Origin: Blastocystis hominis
Taxonomy: Eukaryota > Sar > Bigyra > Opalinata > Blastocystidae
Assembly (NCBI RefSeq): GCF_000151665.1
Contig: NW_013171838.1
Span: 1-64,000, forward strand
Reading direction: 5' to 3'
Length of the DNA stretch: 64,000 nt
Part shown: positions 32,990 to 44,512 of the stretch, in pieces
Layout: every line of letters begins with the position of its first letter
Numbering within the stretch: the stretch's first letter is position 1
The notes under the pieces: generated by a model
The model's input: the letters and a program-made list of their open reading frames with translations, nothing else
Told to the model about the DNA's origin: nothing
Databases searched by the model: none
Made by a program: the position numbers and the translations under genes

Positions 32990-34685
32990 ATGCGCTTTTT
33001 ATCAATAGCTTTATTACTTTTCTTTGCAGTTGCCATTTGCGAGCAACAGGATATCGAAGTGAATGCTGAACAAAGCACTCTGAATCAGCCTTCACAGGAA
33101 TCAGTGTTTGATGTACATTTGCAGTGGTACTCTGACGTAGGAACACGCTTATCACTGCGAGAAGGAATATGTCGTTCCGAAGGTCAATTGTAAGCTGGAA
33201 TTCCTGGAAACCTTCCAGGGTGACAGTGGCCGATGGTTGTACAGCTACCACAACGAGTATGCGACGCAATCCTGGATCTGGGGTTACGGTTTTGTCCGCC
33301 CAACTCTGGACTGTGACAAGGCGCTGATCACGGAGAACCCGGCATCTCATTACGGAATTGCAACCCTTTTCGATAAGCCTATTGATGTGACTGAAAAGGA
33401 TCTGATTGTGCAATACGAAGTGCGATTCCAGCGAGGTCTTGAGTGTGGCGGTGCCTACATCAAGCTTCTGCGGAACGGGGAGATCGCCTCAGCGGAAGAC
33501 TTGACAAGCAGCACTCCGTACGTGCTAATGTTCGGCCCCGACTTCTGCGGCCCCACAAACCTTGTCCAGGTGATCATTCCGCACTACAACCCCGTCAGCA
33601 AAGAGTGGAGCGAGAAGCGTCTTCGCGGCGGTCCGCGCATCGTCCACGACAACCTAACGCACCTCTACACGCTAATCATCCGCCGCGACGACTCCATCGA
33701 GATCCTCATCGACCAGATCAACAAGTTCACCGGCGATCTCAAGACCGACTTCGACCCTCCCTTCTCCTCCCCGGCCGTACTACCTTTTTCTCTCTCTCTC
33801 TTATTTTTCTAGACCATCCCCGACCCCACCGACTCCAAGCCTGCCGACTGGGTCGAGAACGACCGCATTCTGGACCCCACCGACGTCAAACCCGCCGACT
33901 GGGACGAGTCCGAACCGGAGTTCATTCTCGACGAGGCCGCGGTCAAGCCTGCGGACTGGCTGGACGACGAGCCGCTGGAGATCCCGGACCCCGCGGTGAA
34001 GGCGCCCGCGGACTGGGACGAGGAGGAATACGGTCCGTTCGAGGCGCCGCTGATCCCGAACCCGCGCTGCGAGGAAGTGAGCGGCTGCGGCGTGTGGGAG
34101 AAGCCGATGGTGAAGAACCCGAAGTACAAGGGCGTGTACCAGTACCGAACCATCCCCAATCCCGCGTATCGCGGTCCCTGGATGCCGCGGTTCATTCCGA
34201 ACCCTGCGTTTTATGAGGAGAAAGCGCCGCACAATCTGCCGGCGATCGGCGGCGTGGCGATCGAAATCTGGACGCTGCAGGAGGGAATCGCGTTCGATAA
34301 CATCCTGATCACGCACGACGAGGCGTGCGCGGAGGCGTTCTCGGACGCGACGTTCTTGAAGAAGCGGAAGATAGAGCTGAAGGAACATCCGGAAGCCAAG
34401 CGGAGAGAAAGCATCCCCATCGCGGAAGGGTCCAAGAAGGCCGAGGAATTGGTGGAGGAGGACGACGAGTTTGACGAGGAATGGGTGGAGAAAACGCGAG
34501 CGCGCGTGAGTTTCACGCGGTTTGTGAATGATTTGATCGATGAAGCGATGGGGTGGGAGTTCGATCAGGATCGGTTCGAGAAGGTGGAGAAGGGAATGAT
34601 TGTTGGTTTGGTGGCGCTTGTTCTTGTGGTCTTGGGGGTATATTACCGGAATCGGGAGTTTATTCGCAAAGCGAAGTTGCTGTAG
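32990..34685 (+). CDS. CNX: Calnexin (ER lectin chaperone)
   Basis: Binds monoglucosylated glycoproteins and ERp57-type partners in the ER. Signal peptide MRFLSIALLLFFAVAICEQ (start chosen at 32990; a longer in-frame ATG exists upstream). The globular lectin domain has YVVPKVNCKLEFLETF and GGAYIKLL. The P domain has four type-1 repeats (IPDPTDSKPADW, ILDPTDVKPADW, ILDEAAVKPADW, IPDPAVKAPADW) and type-2 repeats (GVWEKPMVKNPKYKG, IPNPAYRG, IPNPAFYE). A membrane helix (GLVALVLVVLGVYY) and a short tail ending KAKLL follow; the KxKxx end is a COPI retrieval signal. Two introns: 33137-33161 (25 nt) and about 33778-33813. TAG at 34683; TGTTTGTT at 34717. Confidence 0.95.
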
Positions 34686-34716
34686 GGAACGCGAATTTCT
34701 GGCTTGGGAATCGATA

Positions 34717-34724
34717 TGTTTGTT
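34717..34724 (+). terminator. TGTTTGTT poly(A) motif, calnexin
   Basis: About 30 nt after the encoded TAG. Confidence 0.55.
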
Positions 34725-34907
34725 GAAATACAGCATTGTTGAAGGAACTACGAAGCTGTTTTGTGTTAAAAGGGCAAAAACGGGAATGCACGATTCTTCG
34801 CGGATAACAAAGAATGAATAGGAAGTGTGTTTTATTAAAGAACTTAGCAGAATCCTTTCGTTTCTGCATAGGGGATTGGTAAATAGATCATTTTAGTGTT
34901 CTAAATC

Positions 34908-37900
34908 ATGAATAATAGCTTGTCTACGTCCAACGATTTGTTCGATGAAGATAGTGCTGAAGAATCCGTCCAATCGCAATCTGAAGAGGTATCAGAGGAT
35001 TCTACTCAAAGTAATGAGCCGGCACCCTTCCTAGCTTCGTTTTCTGTGAAATCTCAGAAGTTTCTTGGGGCGCCGAGTGAAAATGGTGAAAGCGGGAACA
35101 GTGCTGTGGATCCCGAGAGAGGAGAGCTGGTGAATGAGAATGTACTTCAAGAGGTGTATAACCGAGCGTCTCACAGACGCATGCTGTCAATTACTCCAAA
35201 TAATTCAAGTTGCTCACAGTCTGCTTCCAGTTTACGAGGAAGAGCGGAATCTGTTACCAGTACGGGTAATGGACCGAAGGGAGAGGCCCTCGAAATTAAA
35301 TTGCCTGCTGAATCCACAGGCTTGCCTGCGTCTCCCGTCTCTTCTCATAAGATTTCGCCTCCACCCAAGGGAAAAACGCAAAGCGATATCTTTGAGAAGG
35401 ATAGTGGCATGGAAATGGCGCGTAGTTACATCAACATCCATGAGAGTCGGCGGACTTTCGAGAATCACTTGCATTCCCAACGAAAGAAGCAGCAATCTGA
35501 TGAAGCTCGATTGCAAGCTTATATGTTACTGAACGTGTTTCTGAACCGAAGAGACCAGAATAAGGACCGTTTCCCTCGCAACGTGTTTATTACTTCAAAA
35601 TACACTCCGTGGAACTTTCTTTTTATCAACCTTTTTGAGCAGTTCAGCCGCGTTGCCAACTTTGTTTTTCTATTAGTCACGCTCGTTCAGCTAATTCCTG
35701 GCGTTAGTCCCTTTAACATCTGGTCCACACTTCTTCCTCTTATCTTCATCCTGCTTGTCACTGCGATCAAGGAGGCCTGGGAAGATTATCTGCGCCACAA
35801 AGCGGACAAAATCACCAACAACGTGATGTACAAACGCATTCTCCCGGATGGAAGCATGCAGCAGATTCCTTCTTGTGAAATTGTTCCGGGCGATGTTATT
35901 GTTCTGGAGGATCAGGAAGCGATCCCCGCGGATATTTTAGTGTTGGCGTGCAGTGATTCGGACGGAACATGCTATGTGGATACGAGTTCGTTAGATGGCG
36001 AGACGAAGTGAGCCTTTTTTTAAATTTACTTGATTTATGCGTAGTTTGAAAGAGAAGCAGGCAGTTTCGCTCACGAAAAAGGTCGATTCGCCCTCTGCGT
36101 TGGGTCAAATCAACGGGACTTTGACATGTCAAATCCCTACCAAAGAATTGTCCGTTTTCCAGGGTATTTTCGCAGTGAAGCCAGAGGGTGGCGGAAATGA
36201 TCTGGAAGAATCGGTAGACTCGAAGAACCTTCTGTTGCGCGGCAGCATTCTCAAGAACAGCAACTGGGTGGCTGGGATGGTGGTGTACACAGGCCGACTC
36301 ACGAAGCTTTCGTTGAATATGAACATTTCCAAGTTCAAGTTCAGCGGGATCGAGACGAGTCTGAACTCGTTCGTTCCCAAAGTGCTCTTTCTGCAGCTCG
36401 CACTGACGCTGGTATGCAGAGCTCGCTCGTTTGGACATAGATTTGCTGCAGCTGCGCGCGGTTCTACGATCGAGCCGTGGTGGAAATGGGACTGAAAGAA
36501 TCCATTCGGCCGCTCTATGATTGGCTCTTCGACTTCTTCACATTCTTCATTCTCTTCTCCTACTTCGTTCCCATGTCGCTCTACGTCGTCTTCGAATTCT
36601 CTCGCACGCTGCAAGCTTTCTTCATGGAAGTTGGCCTCCTCTTTTTCATTTGGAGCATAACATCTAGAATGATCTGGACATGTACGTCGAAAACGAAGGC
36701 GGAATGCACGTGAGCACCAGCTCGCTGAACGAGGAGCTCGGCAACGTAGAGTTCATTCTCTCCGACAAAACGGGCACCATGACCAAGAACAACATGCAAT
36801 GCTTCGGCTTCAGCATGGGCGGCATCGAGTTCATCGACAGCGACTTCCCCACGCCGCTTCCCGAAGGCGTCTCCGTCGAATCGCTGCTGCGAAAGCGGAA
36901 CCAGGGGAACGAGCTCAGCAATCTGGAGAGGGAATACGTTCTGAACTTCCTCCGCGCGATCTTTCTCTGCAACAGCGTCGGAATCTTCGCGGGGTCCGAT
37001 GTGTAGATCAAGCCGGTCGAGCAGGACGGTCGCACGGTGCTGCGCGCCGAGTCTGCGGACGAAGAAGCGCTTCTATCGGGCGGAATGAAGCTCGGCTGGG
37101 AGTTGCTGCTGCGCACGAAGGACACGGTGATTATCCGGGAAGGGTATCCAAGCTCGCCGGATGAATCGGCGCAGGACGGCGTGCATAAGTTCGAGCTGCT
37201 CGAAGAGCTTCCGTTCACGAGCAGTCGACAGCGCATGACGATCTTGGTTCGCGATACGTGGAACAATAAGATCTGTCTGTACAGCAAGGGAGCCGACAGC
37301 AAAATGCTTTCGCTGTCGTGCGATGAAGAGGAAATGGTGAAGTACGGAGTTGGAGAGATGGCTGAGTCGCTTTAGTCCTGCTCATACCAGCCCGTTGCGC
37401 CGGTCGTCGTTTATGGCGACACCGATCGATGAAGACGAGGACGAAGTGGAGCTGGAACGCCACGGATTGCTTCAGAAGATCGCCAGTTTCAGCCAGGTAG
37501 GGAGAGAGGGAGGAGTGAGATGACGGGAAGACGCGAAGCAAGCAGGGATATCGACTGCTGCTCGTGGGAGGGAAGTATGTGCTGGAGTCGGAATTGGAGG
37601 AGTGGGAGCACGAGCTGGACAAGGCGAAGAAATCGATGAAGCATCGCGAGGAAGTTGTTTTTGCGCGCGTTTGTTGAGTGTAGAACATCGAGAAGGCGTT
37701 CGTGTACATCGAGCGCGATCTGAGCATTCTGGGCGCCACGGCGGTGGAGGACGAGCTGCAGGACTGTATTCGAGAGGACATTCAGCTGCTGCGCGAGGCG
37801 GGCATCACTGTGGCGATGGCGACGGGTAGAAGCTGCGAATGCGATGGACTGTAGGCGATAAGAAGGAGACGGCGATGATCATCGCGCGGAATTGCGGACT

Positions 37901-39371
37901 GCTCACCGACTCCATGCAGCTCTTCGATCTCACGGGGAGCAAGGAGCATGTCGCGCTGCAGCTGGACGCGGCGTTGGAGCATTCGCACTACAAGCAGCAT
38001 CTTCGGATCCAAGAGTACAACGCCAAGAATCAGAAATGGTCGCAGCGTCTCCTTCAACTCTGCTCAACGCGTCGGTCCAACGCGTCGCCGCGGCTCGATC
38101 CCTACGCGCCCTTCGCGCTCATTCTCGACGGCATCTCGGTCGACCAGCTCATCCGATCGCAGCAGGCTCCGTTCATCTATGCGATGCGCAAAGCCACGAC
38201 GGTGATCTGCTCTCGCATGTCCCCGAAGCAGAAGTCCCGCGTGATTTTGCTGATGAAGAAGGAGGGACTGTGCTGCCTGGCGATCGGCGATGGAGCCAAC
38301 GACGTGTCGATGATCCGCGAGAGCTCGGTGGGCGTGGGAGTGAAAGGAAAGGAGGGCAACGCGGCAGTGAACAACGCGGACTACATCATTCGGAAGTTCC
38401 ACCATTTGATCAAGCTGCTGTTCGTTCATGGTCGCAACAATTACCGAGGAAACAGCTACAGCGTGTATCTCGCTTTCTACGAAAACATCACGTTCAATAT
38501 TCCGCTCGTGGCGTCTGGCTCCGTCTCTCACGCTCTAGTTCTTCATCAGCTGGTTCACGATGTTTTCGGGACAGACGATCTATTCTTCCTTCCAGCTCTC
38601 CACGCTCTACTTCTTCACCTGTCCCACGTTCGCCTCCTTCGGATTCTTCTTCCAGGACCTCACCAAGCAAACGCTGCTCTCTCATCCCGAGATCTACGCG
38701 CTCAGTGCCCGTATCCACGTTTCCACGTTTCCACATAGGCGATAAAATGTTCTCTGGGCGTCGCATGTGGTCGTATCTTCTTGGCGCCTTCGTCAACGCG
38801 GTGGTTTGCTCGTGCATCCCGCTGATAATCTTCTCGGAGACGCAGACGATTCGAGGAGGTAAGGGCGAGCGATGTCTGGGAGATAGGAATACCGTTGGAG
38901 CTGTGGAGTCTGGGATTCTGCGTGTGGACCAATGTAATATTTAGTATCATAATCATGTCAGCGAGTGGGAGAGAGCGGAAAGAGGGTTCAATTGTAGTGA
39001 TGGTCCCGAAGTGGAACGCGAACTTTTTGTTTTTCTTCTTTCTCGCTCTGTTTTTCTTTGTAGGCTGCTTGGAGAGGGCTGGATGATTGTAGTTCGCTGT
39101 CATCATGGTCATTCTGTGGATCGTGCAGGACGAACTCTATGACACGCTGCCCATCATTATTCGATCGCCTGTTTTCTATCTCCAAGTGATTCTCACCGAT
39201 GGAATTATTTACTTGTTCCTTGTTTTGGCGTGGATGGGGTGTGAGGCGTAGCTCGCGAGGATTGCGTTGGCCACGGCGTTCCGACCGGAGTTGTGGAGAC
39301 CCTATGCAGAGAAAGAGGCGATCGATGCAAAGGCCAAAGTGACGCCGACTGAGCCCATTTCTGTTTCATAG
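34908..39371 (+). CDS. P4-type ATPase (phospholipid flippase)
   Basis: Moves aminophospholipids to the cytosolic leaflet of Golgi, endosome and plasma membranes. A long Ser-rich cytosolic N-terminus (about 200 residues from 34908), then NRRDQNKDRFPRNVFITSKY, the actuator loop SSLDGETK, the phosphorylated Asp in LSDKTGTMTKNN, MATGDKKETA, DGANDVSMIRESSVGVGV and the NNADYIIRKF segment, and ten hydrophobic helices. These are P4 signatures. About eleven introns of 28-50 nt; the 3'-terminal joins (38960-39240) are the least certain. TAG at 39369; TGTTTGTT at 39408. At about 1,330 residues it is close to plant and animal flippases; a Cdc50 partner is not in the window. Confidence 0.9.
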
Positions 39372-39407
39372 TTGACTTATTTCTAGTCCTTATACTTTTG
39401 GTTGTGG

Positions 39408-39415
39408 TGTTTGTT
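39408..39415 (+). terminator. TGTTTGTT poly(A) motif, P4 ATPase
   Basis: About 36 nt after the encoded TAG; a (TAT)n run follows at 39537-39567. Confidence 0.55.
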
Positions 39416-39603
39416 GAATGAAAATTGAAGGTGAAGGTTTTGTTTGTCTTTTTTCGAAAGGTAGGCATAGGGTATGTAGGATGATTGAGGGTGGTACAAT
39501 GAAGAGTATGTTTCTATTTGAAAGGATTGCTCACTCATATTATTATTATTATTATTATTATTATTTTCAAATTACCATTTCTCTAACAAACAATCCAAAC
39601 TAA

Positions 39604-40847
39604 TCATTTATTCCCATAGGTTGCATAAGATACACGTAGAAGCTTTCCAGGCTACAAATTACACACAAATCTCCTTATTTCCTACCATAGCGAACAGACT
39701 CGAATTATGAATCACGGCGACTGCATTCGTTGCAGATTCTGTTGAATCCATTTCGATCCAGGCCATCTACATTCAACCCATTGTCAACACAACGAACATT
39801 CTTTAAAATACTAATTTTCTCAACAGTGCCGCAGTTGCTAAACAACTGCAGTAAAATATCACGGATATTTGGCTTCGAACTATCGAACCTATCATTAACT
39901 CGCCAAGCCTCGCTCACCCAACGACGTGAAGTTTGCGCGAAGGCATATGCCATGGAATTTGGGCATACTCCGAGGAGTTAAATCGATGGACAATCTTTCC
40001 ATAATAGTCCTCTGTTAAATCGCGAATCGAGGGACAGGTGTACGCATTTACGGGATCCACATACGTCGTTGTTGAAAAACGAACCTATCTCTTATTTCTA
40101 CACTTGTGTAGTACCTGAATTGTGTGTCCACGGAATACAGTTCCGTTCATCACCAAGGCTTTGGCAGCTTGCGAAGAATCAGGATACAGCACTAACGCTT
40201 TGGAATGGTCGTTGCTCCTATCATAACAAAAAAATGCAAAATGAGTTACATTATCTTTACACGTAATACTTCACCGAAACAAGAGAAGATATTGAACAAG
40301 TTACTCGGAAAGAGATTTTCGGCGTACCGTTAAGGGAGCAACAAATAGCTTGAACAAGGATATGGGAAGATGAGAAACAAATAAAACAGAGTTTTGCAAA
40401 ATAAGGTTGGGTTTCGGTGTATTGTAACTAAGGGTCTAAATAAAAGACAAATACCGATTTTACCTCATCAGTGGACATTTTTCTTGTGGGTTCTTCGATT
40501 TCTTCTTCATTTGTATTCAGAGATTGTTTGCGACTTTCTATGAAAGGAATAGTCCATTACCAAGAAAGAGTACCATAGTTACTTTTCTTTTGTTGGTTTT
40601 CAAATTCCGACTTTATTGAGTATCTTCGGGATGCTGTATTTTGCTTTTCTGCAATTACTTTTTCAGGACAAGTAGGGGCTATCGACTCAGATTCCGTGTC
40701 ATTTTGTTGCAAATCATCGTCTTGCTGTATGTGGCCCTCGCTAGATGACAACCCTGTAATTCAACGCTCATTCCTTATGCTACCATTATTCTGATGAGCC
40801 TCGTTAATATAACAGGTTTTCATATCTTTTGCAATGGAAGAACTCAT
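39604..40847 (-). CDS. Two-RRM RNA-binding protein (PTB/hnRNP-L-like)
   Basis: Two RRM domains can be read from exons joined over 29-34 nt introns. RRM 1: LFVAPL, NLFNIFSCFGEVLRVKIM, HSKALVLYPDSSQAAKALV. RRM 2: KLHVVGFDSSKPNIRDIL, LFSNCGTVEKISILKN, MAWIEMDSTESATNAVAVIH, GKLLRVSYA. The RNP motifs are degenerate, as in the PTB/hnRNP-L group. The N-terminus is acidic and Gln/Ser-rich (40450-40760) and its exon joins, including the start at 40847, are uncertain. TGA at 39604. Likely a splicing or mRNA-stability factor; no further assignment is possible. Confidence 0.65.
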
Positions 40848-41026
40848 ATTATGTACAAGAAGGATTGACAGATTGAACGAATCTGTCAATCAATTTTTAA
40901 TTTTGAAGGAGTCAGAATGATCTTCAGCAATCAATTGCTAACCTATCTTTTATGGTACTTGTTAGACTTGAAGAATCACAATTCGGAAAAGGATCTTTTC
41001 ACCATTTTGTCAAATCACAATCGTAA
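40834..41026 (+). CDS. Small helical protein, family unknown
   Basis: ATG at 40834; two exons joined over an exactly 31-nt intron (40885-40915) give about 53 residues, MEELILCTRRIDRLNES | NDLQQSIANLSFMVLVRLEE..., with a double stop at 41024. The first 40 residues form one amphipathic helix, as in small complex subunits. Its start overlaps by 14 bp the proposed start of the RRM gene on the opposite strand. Evidence is the intron length and continuous frame only. Confidence 0.35.
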
Positions 41027-41354
41027 TAACAATAAGAGAAATAGTAATAATAACAACAACAACTTGTCCTAGAATGTTATGTCATAGTGTTATTCGCATT
41101 GTGCTTTACAATGTTCTCGTTGTAACAAATAGGGTACAATGCTGTGAATCAATATTAAATATACTAGTAAACAGGAATATAGAGTTTTGAAAAAATAGGA
41201 CACACTTTAAAACTAGATAACAGCCATTGACATATCTATCAATTTCTGAAAGTGAGTTTATTTTGCTTAATTCTGTCTCTTTGATATTACGAACAAATAG
41301 GCTTCCTATTTTCGAACAAACACACACAATACATAAATATATATTATTTTATAT

Positions 41355-42006
41355 TCATATATATAGAAATGCCACAACTGCAATCACTCTAGTTTTTCTG
41401 CGTTGATCTACTTTGCGAACACACTCACATCCATACTTGGTTACCTAGACGAATTAGATTTGGAATGTAATCTATCAAGCGATTCAATCCCTCCTTTATC
41501 TTTTCAAATAGCGCAGTAATCACACGGTTCAGCGTATTATCAATCTTATTTGCGTTCTTCTGCTAATAATCATCTATAAATCGCAAATACATCGAGAATC
41601 GGATTGAGAATCACTGTTGTGATGAAATCAGTTCCCTACGACGTTTCATACTCAACGCAAGACAAACCTGTGAAGATGGCATCCAAATCCAAAGTACCAA
41701 TAATAGTTTTAACAAGTGATAGAACCAGAAACTGCGTTTAAGGCAATCACTACCAAATACCTGTGTAAAAAATAGTCTAGCACAACAAAGAAACATTCAA
41801 AAATGGATAATACCATCCTACAACTAAACAAGGATCCAGGGCATTTACCAATATGCGATCCACCGATTCTTGCTAGCCTCGTCATTTTTTACAATAGCAT
41901 CATATGAGGAATAGCAGGGAAGCACATAGGCAGACAACGCACTACAAATCACTGCACTCTAACACCTAGACTATGGTATTTTGTACAAGTTGTAAAATTG
42001 GAACAT
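41355..42006 (-). CDS. REEP/Yop1 (TB2/DP1/HVA22) ER-shaping protein
   Basis: Hairpin membrane protein that curves ER tubules. Exons joined over short introns (45, 31, 29, 32, 28 and 37 nt) give MFQFYNFALSAYVLPCYSSYDAI, KNRWIAYWMVLSIFECFFVV, SFWFYHLLKLLLVLWIWMP and TDFITTVILNPILD, which follow the family order YPxYxSxKA, WxxYW...E, WFPFYxxLKLxxxLWL.P and GAxxxYxxxxRPxL. A C-terminal amphipathic helix follows (LNRVITALFEKIKEGLNRLI), typical for REEP5/Yop1. Stop near 41355, with TGTTTGTT on the minus strand at about 41317-41324. No exon is long; the call rests on the joined product. Confidence 0.72.
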
Positions 42007-42285
42007 TCTCTGTGAACAATCAACAAGTGTGTATTTTGGTAACGTTGGAAAGTGAATAAATCCTTTTCTGTATGTCATTTTCAACTCTCTTCCTTCTCTG
42101 AATTCAATCATACATTTTGGATCGCTTTTGAAATAATCAATGGTTCCACTTGAACGTACTGATGATTTTCTCTGTATGACTTTTGCGGACTCGGCGATAG
42201 ACATTGAGTCTCCCTGCAATCGGCGAGTTCTTCGTAGAGATACATATTTGTCTATTATGCAAATTGATTGGCGCACGATTCGCAA
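41971..42285 (-). CDS. Uncharacterised ORF upstream of REEP-like gene
   Basis: A frame of about 100 residues (RIVRQSICIIDKYVSLRRTR ... ELKMTYRKGFIHFPTLPKY), basic, no recognised domain, and no clear ATG. Its 3' end overlaps the REEP-like start in another frame; a TTGTTGATTGTT stretch near 42025 could end it earlier. It may be an exon of an unsolved gene or not coding. Confidence 0.28.
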   Translation of the reverse strand: MRIVRQSICIIDKYVSLRRTRRLQGDSMSIAESAKVIQRKSSVRSSGTIDYFKSDPKCMIEFREGRELKMTYRKGFIHFPTLPKYTLVDCSQRMFQFYNLYKIP

Positions 42286-42346
42286 AGTGATGTCATAGTC
42301 TTCACCTCGAACGTAATGTATCCGTACTCATTATTCTATTCGCATT

Positions 42347-42741
42347 ATGCCTCTTGTGCAGCAAAACATCTATTGTGAGACCCCTCGTCTGTTTGAAAGA
42401 AAACAGTCACAAACATATTATGGTATCTGCCTTCTTACCGTGATAGTTATCATGTAGAATCCAAATACTATGAATTACAAAAGATACTGCGAAGAACACT
42501 ACGTATTCTGTTGGTAGATGGTCGTTTAATCGAAGGAAGATTGCAGGTAGAGACTCGATTTCTTGATAACCCACAGTGTTTTGACTCGGCACTGAATCTC
42601 ATCTTTGTGAATGCCTACGAAATCATCTCCGGTACTCCTTTCTATTCTCTTTTCGAATCCGTAGACAGCCATCTCGTCCATCCTATCGGTCGCCTGATCG
42701 TTCCGGCCTCGGAGGTGCGCCAATTCCAAGTGAGCAACTGA
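42347..42741 (+). CDS. LSm-domain protein (NAA38/LSMD1-like)
   Basis: Exons joined over introns of 35, 30 and 33 nt give MPLVQQNIYCETPRLF..., LQKILRRTLRILLVDGRLIEGRLQ (Sm1 motif), CFDSALNLIFVNAYEII, and HPIGRLIVPASEVRQFQV (Sm2 motif, here GRLIVPASEV and not IRG). The Sm2 form resembles NAA38, the LSm subunit of the NatC N-terminal acetyltransferase, more than the RNA-binding LSm1-8. Stop TGA at 42739. An LSm protein of the RNA-binding type is the alternative. Confidence 0.66.
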
Positions 42742-42862
42742 ACGTGGAGTGAAGAGCGTGCAGCACGCACCCAACACCGAACAGCTTTCATTCATCCCCT
42801 ATACAATCAACTATACTGATAATTCTTCTGTATCATGAGAGTCCTTTAGAGGTTAGAGGCTC

Positions 42863-42879
42863 TGTTTGTTCAACAAACA
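42863..42879. terminator. Bidirectional poly(A) motif (TGTTTGTTCAACAAACA)
   Basis: Inverted repeat carrying TGTTTGTT on both strands: plus for the LSm gene, minus for SHMT. In SHMT it sits 3 nt after the TG that becomes TGA. Confidence 0.7.
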
Positions 42880-42882
42880 CTC

Positions 42883-44336
42883 CACAAATCCTTCACCTTC
42901 ATCGTCTCCGTGTCGAATCCGGGCATCGGGAACGAGGTGGCGAACTCCGCGACCTCATGCGCCAACACCGGGATGTCCTTGTTGTTGGGCAGCGCGGCCA
43001 CGAAGTCCTTGAGCATCTTTCCCGAGCTCTTCTGCACGTCCAGGCAGATCTTCACCACGCGGTCCAGGAACTCCGCCACCTTCTCGAAGTCCGCCTCCTT
43101 CAGTCCTCGCGTCGTCAGCGCGGGGGTTCCGATGCGCACGCCGCCGGGCGACTGCGCCGAGCGATCTCCGTGCACGGTGTTCTTGTTCAGCGAGATGTTC
43201 ACCAGGTCGCACACCTTCTCGATCTTCGAGCCCGTCAGGCCCAGCGGACGCACGTCCCACAGCACCAGATGGTTGTCCGTGCCGTCCGTGCACAGCTTGT
43301 ACCCCTTCGCCATCAGCGCCTGCGCCAGCGCCTTCGCGTTCTTCTTGATCTGCACGCAGTACTCCTTGAACGCCGGCGTGGCCACCTCGCGCAGCTGCGT
43401 GGCGATGGCCGCGATCTGGTGGTCGTGCGGACCGCCCTGCAGGCCAGGGAACACCGCGTCGTTGATCTTCTTCTCGAAGTCGCGCTCGTCCTTGCGGAAG
43501 AAGATCATACCGGCGCGCGGACCACGCAGCGACTTGTGCGTGGTGGTCGTCACGATGTCGCAGTACTCGAACGGATTCGCCACTTCGCCCGTCGCCACCA
43601 GGCCGCTGATGTGCGCCATGTCCATCATCAGGATCGCGCCGCAGCTGTCCGCGATCTTGCGGAAGCGCGCGTAGTCCAGATCGCGCGGGTAGGCAGAGAA
43701 ACCCGCGATGATCAGCTCGGGCTTGTACACGTTCGCCGATTTCTCCAGCTCGTCGTAATCGATGAGACCAGTCTCGCTATCCACGTGGTAGGGAAGCGTC
43801 TCGAAGAAGATCGAGGAGCCAGAAAGGGCCTTGCGCACTCCCGTCTTGGGATTGAAGGTGTAGTAACCGTGCGTCAGATGACCACCCGAAGGAAGATCCA
43901 AGCCCATAATTCGGCTGTGGGGCTTCAGCAGACCCGTGTACACAGCCAAGTTCGCGGGAGAACCGGAATAGGGCTGGACATTCACACCCCACTTTTCAGG
44001 GTCCAAATGATAAGCGGCCAAGGCACGCTTCTGGCAGAGCTGCTCGATTTCATCGATGAACTCGTTGCCTCCGTAATAACGGTGACCCGGATATCCCTCC
44101 GAGTATTTGTTTGTAAGACACGATCCCAAGCACTCCATGACCGCTCTCGAAGTAAAGTTCTACACATCAACCGCCAGCACTCAAAGTCACCTCCGAAGCA
44201 ATCATTTCCAGCGACTTCCACTGGCGGTTCTTCTCTCTCTCAATCATATCGGCAAGTTCGGGATCCACAACTTCCAAAGGTTCTCTTCCAGGCTACACCA
44301 TAAGCCCTCGCTGGTTCCTCCTCTCCCTACCTGCAT
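42883..44336 (-). CDS. SHMT: Serine hydroxymethyltransferase (cytosolic form)
   Basis: PLP enzyme interconverting serine and glycine with tetrahydrofolate. Three exons: MQ (start 44336, 38-nt intron), [20 protein letters not shown]...EMIASE (31-nt intron), then a 420-residue exon. Active-site motifs: [39 protein letters not shown] (Lys binding PLP), [11 protein letters not shown]. Full length for the family. No targeting peptide, so cytosolic. The frame has no encoded stop before TGTTTGTT; the end is ...MKVKDL with TG (42883) + A. Without that mechanism it would read on for only SVC before a TGA overlapping the motif. Confidence 0.95.
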
Positions 44337-44436
44337 TCTAAAAAAACAATTCGATCTAAAAAAAGATTGGATTTCCGCCCAAACGATCAGCAGCTCTTTT
44401 CGAATTCTTCGATTTCTTCGATTTCTCCTTTTCTCC

Positions 44437-44444
44437 AACAAACA
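44437..44444 (-). terminator. TGTTTGTT poly(A) motif, uS3
   Basis: About 70 nt after the encoded TAA of uS3 on the minus strand; SHMT begins about 100 bp further on. Confidence 0.55.
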
Positions 44445-44512
44445 AACCATGATGATTATCGACCTTGAAACCGATCAGGCCTCAGCCCGTCGCTTCTCCC
44501 ATCGTCGTCCCT

